Source of the DNA: Mucilaginibacter sp.
GTDB taxonomy: Bacteria > Bacteroidota > Bacteroidia > Sphingobacteriales > Sphingobacteriaceae
Length of the DNA stretch: 64,000 bases
Direction of reading: 5' to 3'
Assembly: GCF_025362475.1 (NCBI RefSeq)
Contig: NZ_JANYGH010000018.1
Span: 1-64,000, forward strand
Part shown: piece by piece, positions 59,801 to 64,000 of the stretch
How the letters are laid out: the number at the start of each line of letters is the position of its first letter
How positions within the stretch are numbered: position 1 is the first letter of the stretch
Made by a program: the position numbers and the translations under genes
Notes under the pieces: model-generated
Seen by the model: only the letters and a program-made list of their open reading frames with translations
What the model was told of the DNA's origin: nothing
The model's database searches: none

Positions 59801-59832
59801 AATATTTGATTTCAGGGGGCGGATCTTTTTTT

Positions 59833-59871
59833 GCTACTTTTCTTTAGGTTACTACAGGAAAGAAAAGTAGC
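59833..59871. repeat. Inverted repeat between KAP and HNH genes
   Basis: GCTACTTTTCTTT and AAAGAAAAGTAGC (13 bp, exact) flank a 13-nt loop. It lies in the divergent promoter region and shows that the upstream extension of the HNH frame is not coding. Confidence 0.75.
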
Positions 59872-59908
59872 CCAAAGTATTATATTTATCTCCATATTAC
59901 GCATAGAA

Positions 59909-60718
59909 ATGGAAAACACCTACCTTTTTGCTTGGAATCCTAAGAATTGGGTTTTTAAAGATCTCGAAAGAAATTTAAATGAATTAAAGGATTTTGGGAT
60001 AACCACAATGGACTGGAAGGTTCAATCTACCAAAAAAATCAAACTTGGAGACCGTGCTTATGTAATGCGGGTGGGTGACAATTGCCGCGGTATATTTGCA
60101 TCTGGAATAATTTCCAAGCTACCATATAAAGGGCCTTATTTTAAAAACCCAACAAAATTGGTATCGCAAGTGAACATAGATTTCGACGTATTTTTAAACC
60201 CATTTACGGAAAGTAATCTTTCACTTGACGAAATAGAAAAAAATATCCCAAGCAAACAATTTTGGACACCGCATCAATCTGGCATTCAAATAAGAGAGGA
60301 TGCCGCTGCAAGGTTAGGCCCGCTCTGGCATGAGTTTTTGCAAAAGAAAACTAGGCCATTTTCGGATATTCTGGTGCAAACGTTATTTGAAGGTACTCCA
60401 TATCAAAAAGTCATAATCTCCTATGAAAGAAGTGAGTTTGCAAGGGCGTTATGCTTATTAGAATATGGCTATAATTGCATTGTTTGCGATGTGAACTTTG
60501 AAATTGCTTATGGCGAAATCGGAAAGCATTTTATACATGTTCACCACATAAATGAACTTGCAACGTTGAATGCCGGACGTTACACTGATCCGATAACTGA
60601 TTTAAGGCCAGTATGCCCAAATTGTCACGCAATATTGCATAGAAAGAAACCAGCTATGGCCGTAGGCGATTTGAAAAAAATATTTGAAGAAAGAAAATTG
60701 AGCCAACAATATTTCTAA
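59909..60718 (+). CDS. EVE-like/HNH endonuclease
   Basis: 269 residues from ATG 59909. The N-terminal part (1-75; YLFAWNPKNWVFKDLERN, KKIKLGDRAYVMRVGDNCRG, IFASGIISK) has the order of an EVE/PUA-like domain, which in other proteins recognises modified bases. The C-terminal domain (about 180-250) is an HNH nuclease of the McrA kind with zinc cysteines Cys190-x2-Cys193 and Cys236-x2-Cys239, and the catalytic HVHH at 210-213 plus His240. Together they suggest a modification-dependent (type IV-like) restriction enzyme. It is divergent from the KAP NTPase gene. Confidence 0.8.
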   Translation: MENTYLFAWNPKNWVFKDLERNLNELKDFGITTMDWKVQSTKKIKLGDRAYVMRVGDNCRGIFASGIISKLPYKGPYFKNPTKLVSQVNIDFDVFLNPFTESNLSLDEIEKNIPSKQFWTPHQSGIQIREDAAARLGPLWHEFLQKKTRPFSDILVQTLFEGTPYQKVIISYERSEFARALCLLEYGYNCIVCDVNFEIAYGEIGKHFIHVHHINELATLNAGRYTDPITDLRPVCPNCHAILHRKKPAMAVGDLKKIFEERKLSQQYF

Positions 60719-61124
60719 GCTTTGATCATCAACCGAATACCGGTATGAAGTATCTAACTGCTTATAATTTATATGCTCAAGTTTAATATTTAAGGTATCC
60801 CAAAATACCTGGCTCACCCTCCATGAATAGTATCCATTCAGCTTCCCATTATTGCCAGCACCCGAAGGTAAGCCAAAAGAAATACCTCCCCCGCTGCCGC
60901 AAGCGTCCTCGGCTTGTGGCCCGCATGCTAAGTATAAGGCATGCCTTTTAGGGAAGTGCATGTATTGTGAAGCATAGGTCACCCATTGCTAAAAAACCAC
61001 ACACACAAGACCTGCGCTAAAATGGGTCTCCAACAATCCAATGATTGTTGATAAGGAAGGCTTGCTAATAAATCATTTATCGGCGACAATAACTGCCTGC
61101 GTTGGCAATATCTAGCTAAGGTTT
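60719..61124. other. Gene-free region with repeat fragments
   Basis: Contains a GCATGCTAAGTATAAGGCAT motif (60922-60944), GCTGCCGCAAG-type text like that near 9100, and CCAACAATCCAATGATTGTT (about 61029). A minus-strand frame overlapping the HNH gene end is not credible. Confidence 0.45.
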
Positions 61125-61571
61125 TTAAATTTTGATATCCGCTGGATCCATTTTGTGAATATCGAAAAACACTTTGTTAAGATGGTCAAAATCAGCATCC
61201 GTAGTCACAAGCATCAGACCAAGTAAAGCGGCTGTGGACGCAATCCAAAGATCATTCTTGCCCATATTCCGGGCAGTATGTGTGTAATCATTAAAAGACG
61301 GATTTTTACATTGAGAATAGGCATCTATTTCAGCGTACGTGTCAATTAGATTTTCATTAATTTCAACAACCAGTATTTCATCAAGTATAACATTAACCAA
61401 TCCCATTTTTTTTGCTCCCCAGCTATTTTGCAGAGCAATGGATTTTAGCTCGGCTACTGTAGCAACCGATATGAATACTTTATCATTATTGGGGTTAACG
61501 CGTTGTAGTAGTTTTAGAGAATAATCCTTGGCAAGATGGATTAGGATGTTTGTATCAAACAATAAATTCAT
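61125..61571 (-). CDS. PIN-domain ribonuclease toxin (VapC-like)
   Basis: A 148-residue PIN-domain protein. Metal-binding acidic residues are Asp6 (LFDTNILIHLA), Glu41 (ATVAELKS), Asp107 (GKNDLWIASTA) and Asp125/Asp127 (TTDADFDHL), the full four-acid set. Toxins of this type cut tRNA or rRNA. It overlaps the antitoxin gene upstream by 4 nt (ATGA), the usual TA layout. The length is typical. The target RNA cannot be predicted. Confidence 0.88.
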   Translation of the reverse strand: MNLLFDTNILIHLAKDYSLKLLQRVNPNNDKVFISVATVAELKSIALQNSWGAKKMGLVNVILDEILVVEINENLIDTYAEIDAYSQCKNPSFNDYTHTARNMGKNDLWIASTAALLGLMLVTTDADFDHLNKVFFDIHKMDPADIKI

Positions 61572-61798
61572 TTACTGCTTTTTAGCGATTCCAATGCTGA
61601 TTTTGCTTCGTCATCTGTCAGGAAAGCTTCTTGCGGGAAATCTTTAAGGCGCGCAGCGAGATTCTGCGACTTTTTGCCCATTTTGGCGGCAAACTCAGTA
61701 GCTCCACCGGCCGCTAATATATCGGCAATAGAATGTGTCTTTACTTTGAAGAAGGAGTGTTGGGCTTCTCCACCTGCTTGAATACCTGTTTTTCTCAT
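61568..61798 (-). CDS. Antitoxin of the PIN-domain toxin
   Basis: A 76-residue protein preceding the PIN toxin with a 4-nt overlap. The basic N-terminus (MRKTGIQAGGEAQHSFF) is followed by SIADILAAGGATEFAAKMGK, a helical segment, and a charged C-terminal helix DDEAKSALESLKSSK that likely wraps the toxin. No exact family is recognised. A strong Shine-Dalgarno site (AAGGAGG) lies 7 nt before the ATG, unusual in this genome. Confidence 0.8.
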   Translation of the reverse strand: MRKTGIQAGGEAQHSFFKVKTHSIADILAAGGATEFAAKMGKKSQNLAARLKDFPQEAFLTDDEAKSALESLKSSK

Positions 61799-61840
61799 GA
61801 CTTGTCCTCCTTATTACAAAATTACAAAAAATCTTTCGGT
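61799..61840 (-). promoter_or_regulatory. TA promoter region with strong Shine-Dalgarno site
   Basis: AAGGAGGACAAGTC precedes the antitoxin ATG. Upstream TTTTGTAATTTTGTAA forms a direct repeat and contains TAATTTTG, a match to TAnnTTTG. The repeat may be an autoregulatory operator. Confidence 0.55.
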
Positions 61841-61895
61841 TATGTCATTTTGGAAATGGCATAAGGATCATTTTAACCTCTGGGTAGCAATTAGT

Positions 61896-61967
61896 TCATT
61901 CAGCCACTGGTCGGTGTTTTCACCGCACCAGCCAATGCTTTGTCCATCGCAATTGGCCTATTCAATA
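61896..61967. repeat. Family G repeat, copy 1
   Basis: CACTGGTCGGTGTTTTCACC and CAGCCAATGCTTTGT, with a GGTG-TTTT-CACC hairpin, then ATTGGCCT. It precedes the GH2 gene; the other copy follows it. Confidence 0.8.
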
Positions 61968-61987
61968 CAAAGTAATACATGGGTACC

Positions 61988-62036
61988 CGGTTTATGGAAC
62001 TGTTAGGCACACAATTACCATGGCGTAATCCCTTCC
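61988..62036. repeat. Family H repeat, copy 2
   Basis: GGTTTATGGAACTGTTAGGC, ACACAATTACCATGGCGTAA. It matches 57747-57796 with few changes. Confidence 0.7.
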
Positions 62037-62113
62037 CATCTTAATAAATTGTCATAATCTATATCAAATACCTATTTTAGGCGATAATAACCCTGTGAAT
62101 AATAACACCTATT

Positions 62114-63925
62114 ATGAATCCTTATAAAAAAACTATTCCTGCATTTTTCCTGTTTGTTGTTAGCTGCTGTAGCTTATTTGCCCAGGAGCCGAAATTGCCT
62201 ACGCAGTGGACAACCGCTGCCATGCAAGCCACTGTTCCACTATCCGAATATCCGAGACCGCAGTTGCAGCGTAACGATTGGCTATGCCTTAATGGTAAGT
62301 GGGATTATTTAGGCGGCAAAACTGCTCCCGATGCGTTGAACCCCGAAAAACCGGCATCTTTTAACGCTACGCCCGATAAGATCCTGGTGCCCTACTGTCC
62401 CGAATCTGTACTATCGGGTGTGCAGCGGAAACAGGAGATTAATATGTGGTATCGTCGTACTTTTGATGTGCCTGCAAAATGGCAAAGTAAGCAGGTAATT
62501 ATTCATTTTGAAGCGGTAGATCATGATGCCACCATTTTTGTAAATGGCAAAAAAGCGGGTACGCACGCGGGCGGATATGATTCATTCAGCTTCAACATCA
62601 CCCCATATCTGAAAAAAGGGTCAAACAGCCTTGTTGTTGCAGCACATGATTTAAATGATGGCAGAACACCATCCGGTAAAAACGGTCCGCGCGGCGATTA
62701 CACTTTTTCCTCGGGCATCTGGCAAACAGTTTGGTTGGAGCCGGTGAGTAAATCCTACATAAAAAGTATTCGCCTGCTGCCCGATCTGGACAATAGCCGC
62801 CTAAAAGTTTTGGTTAATACAGAGGGCAGCGCCAGGATCTCGGCTGTTGCGCTCAATAACGGAAAAATAGTTTCAAAAGCTGATGCAACCGGGGGTGCAA
62901 CCTTTTATCTGCCGATAGATAAACCTATGTTGTGGTCGCCTGATGCGCCTTTTTTATATGATCTTAAATTGACCGTTTTTAATGCAGATGGCAGTGAGGC
63001 CGATGAAGTTAAAAGCTATTTCGGAATGCGCGATATAAAGCTGGGCAAACTTAACGATGTGGTAAGGCCGCTGATAAACGGTAAATTTATGATGCAGCTT
63101 GGCCTGCTTGATCAGGGTTACTGGCCCGATGGTGTTTTAACCGCCCCAACGGAGGAAGCTCTGAAATATGATATGGAGTACACCAAAAAGGCCGGGTACA
63201 ACCTCATCCGGAAACACATGAAAACCGAGCCGCAGCGCTTTTACTACTGGGCCGATAAAATGGGTTTGTTGGTTTGGCAGGATATGCCCGCTATCTGGTA
63301 TCAGCATGAAGACACCACCAAAAACAGGCGCGTGTACCGCCAGGAGTTGAAAGCCATTATGGACGATCATTACAATTCGCCATCGATAATAACATGGGTA
63401 CCCTTTAACGAAAATTGGGGAGCTTTTGATGTTAAAAACATCACCAATTGGGTAAAGCAATATGACCCATCGCGGTTGGTGAACGGCAACTCGGGTTTTA
63501 ACAATAACCCCGGCTATCAGAAAGCTTACGGCGACCCGGGCAATGGCGATTATGTAGATACCCATATTTACATAGGCCCTAATGGTGCTTCGGAACCGGA
63601 TGCCCACCGTGCAGCATCATTAGGAGAATTTGGTGGTGTTGGCCTGTTTGTGCGTGGGCATATGTGGCCGGTAGAAAACAACGCCTATGATTTACAACCC
63701 ACCAAAAGCTCGCTTACCGACCGTTACATTTTATTGCTTGATCAGGTAGAACAGCTCATGAAATACAAGGGCCTCAGCGTAGCCATATACACCCAAACCA
63801 CCGACGTGGAACATGAAGTGAACGGTGCACTTACCTATGACCGCGCCGTTGAAAAAATGGAGCTTCAAAGGATAAAAGAAGTTAATGAGGCCGTTGTTAA
63901 GGAAAGTTATAAAATGAATAAGTAA
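62114..63925 (+). CDS. Exported GH2 glycoside hydrolase
   Basis: A 603-residue enzyme with a signal peptide (KKTIPAFFLFVVSCCSLFAQ, about 25 residues). It has the GH2 domain order: sugar-binding jelly roll (about 45-215, WYRRTFDVPAKWQSKQVIIHF), immunoglobulin-like domain (about 215-310) and TIM barrel. The acid/base Glu is about 433 in PFNENWGAF and the nucleophile Glu about 505 in SLGEFGG. It stops soon after the barrel, so it is a short GH2 without the C-terminal domains of LacZ. Beta-galactosidase, glucuronidase or mannosidase activity cannot be told apart. It lies alone between two family G repeats. Confidence 0.9.
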   Translation: MNPYKKTIPAFFLFVVSCCSLFAQEPKLPTQWTTAAMQATVPLSEYPRPQLQRNDWLCLNGKWDYLGGKTAPDALNPEKPASFNATPDKILVPYCPESVLSGVQRKQEINMWYRRTFDVPAKWQSKQVIIHFEAVDHDATIFVNGKKAGTHAGGYDSFSFNITPYLKKGSNSLVVAAHDLNDGRTPSGKNGPRGDYTFSSGIWQTVWLEPVSKSYIKSIRLLPDLDNSRLKVLVNTEGSARISAVALNNGKIVSKADATGGATFYLPIDKPMLWSPDAPFLYDLKLTVFNADGSEADEVKSYFGMRDIKLGKLNDVVRPLINGKFMMQLGLLDQGYWPDGVLTAPTEEALKYDMEYTKKAGYNLIRKHMKTEPQRFYYWADKMGLLVWQDMPAIWYQHEDTTKNRRVYRQELKAIMDDHYNSPSIITWVPFNENWGAFDVKNITNWVKQYDPSRLVNGNSGFNNNPGYQKAYGDPGNGDYVDTHIYIGPNGASEPDAHRAASLGEFGGVGLFVRGHMWPVENNAYDLQPTKSSLTDRYILLLDQVEQLMKYKGLSVAIYTQTTDVEHEVNGALTYDRAVEKMELQRIKEVNEAVVKESYKMNK

Positions 63926-63931
63926 AAAAGT

Positions 63932-64000
63932 TTGGCCGCTGGTTGGTGTTTTCACCCCAGCAGCCAATGCTTTGTGTATTGCGGTCGGCCTGCAAAAAGT
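63932..64000. repeat. Family G repeat, copy 2
   Basis: GGCCGCTGGTTGGTGTTTTC, ACCCCAGCAGCCAATGCTTT and GTCGGCCT match copy 1 over about 60 bp. It extends to the window end. Confidence 0.8.

Noticed and set aside
59831..59908. Upstream extension of the HNH protein
   Set aside because: It would be encoded by the 13-bp inverted repeat; the domain starts at the ATG at 59909.
60602..60982. 126-residue minus-strand frame
   Set aside because: It is antisense to the HNH domain end and continues into repeat debris.

Overview
The window looks like chromosomal DNA of a Bacteroidota bacterium of the family Sphingobacteriaceae (Mucilaginibacter/Pedobacter-like). The grounds are the protein families (GH13/GH31/GH65 maltodextrin enzymes, SYLF proteins, LiaF-like proteins, LytS/LytTR pairs), few Shine-Dalgarno sites, and several promoters of the Bacteroidota type (TTG, 19-20 bases, TAnnTTTG). 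The genus is inferred, not shown.

Layout. 1-1.7 kb: the 5' part of a ClpP-fold serine proteinase gene, a tRNA-Arg(UCU) with a strong terminator, a small membrane protein, and an orphan promoter plus terminator that looks like an undescribed small RNA. 1.8-7.9 kb: a Nif3-like protein, then a glycolytic block with a BadF-type sugar kinase, a Nudix-type regulator, and pfkA - kinase-like paralogue - gapA. The second kinase-like protein has lost its N-terminal phosphate-binding motif. 8.3-14.5 kb: a lipoprotein, an SDR oxidoreductase, an AraC regulator, a large FtsX/MacB permease and three small proteins. 14.6-28 kb: a maltodextrin/glycogen locus entirely on the minus strand: glgB, GH31, MFS transporter, GH13, GH65 phosphorylase, beta-phosphoglucomutase and a SusA-like GH13. 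No SusC/SusD pair is present. Two exported GH13 enzymes, one transporter and cytoplasmic phosphorylase/glucosidase suggest hydrolysis outside or in the periplasm, uptake of maltose, then phosphorolysis to glucose-1-phosphate and conversion to glucose-6-phosphate for the nearby glycolytic genes.

28-43 kb: ferritin, a thioredoxin-like ferredoxin, a DUF3095 protein, a VOC protein, a secreted nuclease, a penicillin acylase-family protein, tandem SYLF proteins, a DUF1203 protein, a LuxE-like acyl-protein synthetase, a PH/SHOCT protein, manA, and a PAS histidine kinase with a lone receiver. 43-51 kb: AlkD-type repair protein, YciI-like protein, and tyrosine catabolism (hppD, hmgA, a fumarylacetoacetase-family gene, a flavin reductase, a flavin amine oxidase). 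51-56.4 kb: LiaI/LiaF-like membrane proteins followed by a LytS/LytTR pair, which may be an envelope-stress module.

56.4-64 kb: an accessory region rich in repeats with few genes. It carries a soluble KAP-type P-loop NTPase divergent from an EVE-like/HNH nuclease, a VapBC-type toxin-antitoxin pair with an unusually strong Shine-Dalgarno site, and an exported GH2 glycosidase flanked by two copies of a hairpin repeat. At least eight families of short dispersed repeats occur in the window. One family (TCTGAACCGG...CCGGTTCAGA) carries at its edge TTGCACATCTG sequence that forms promoters placed 7 nt before the start codon of two unrelated genes.
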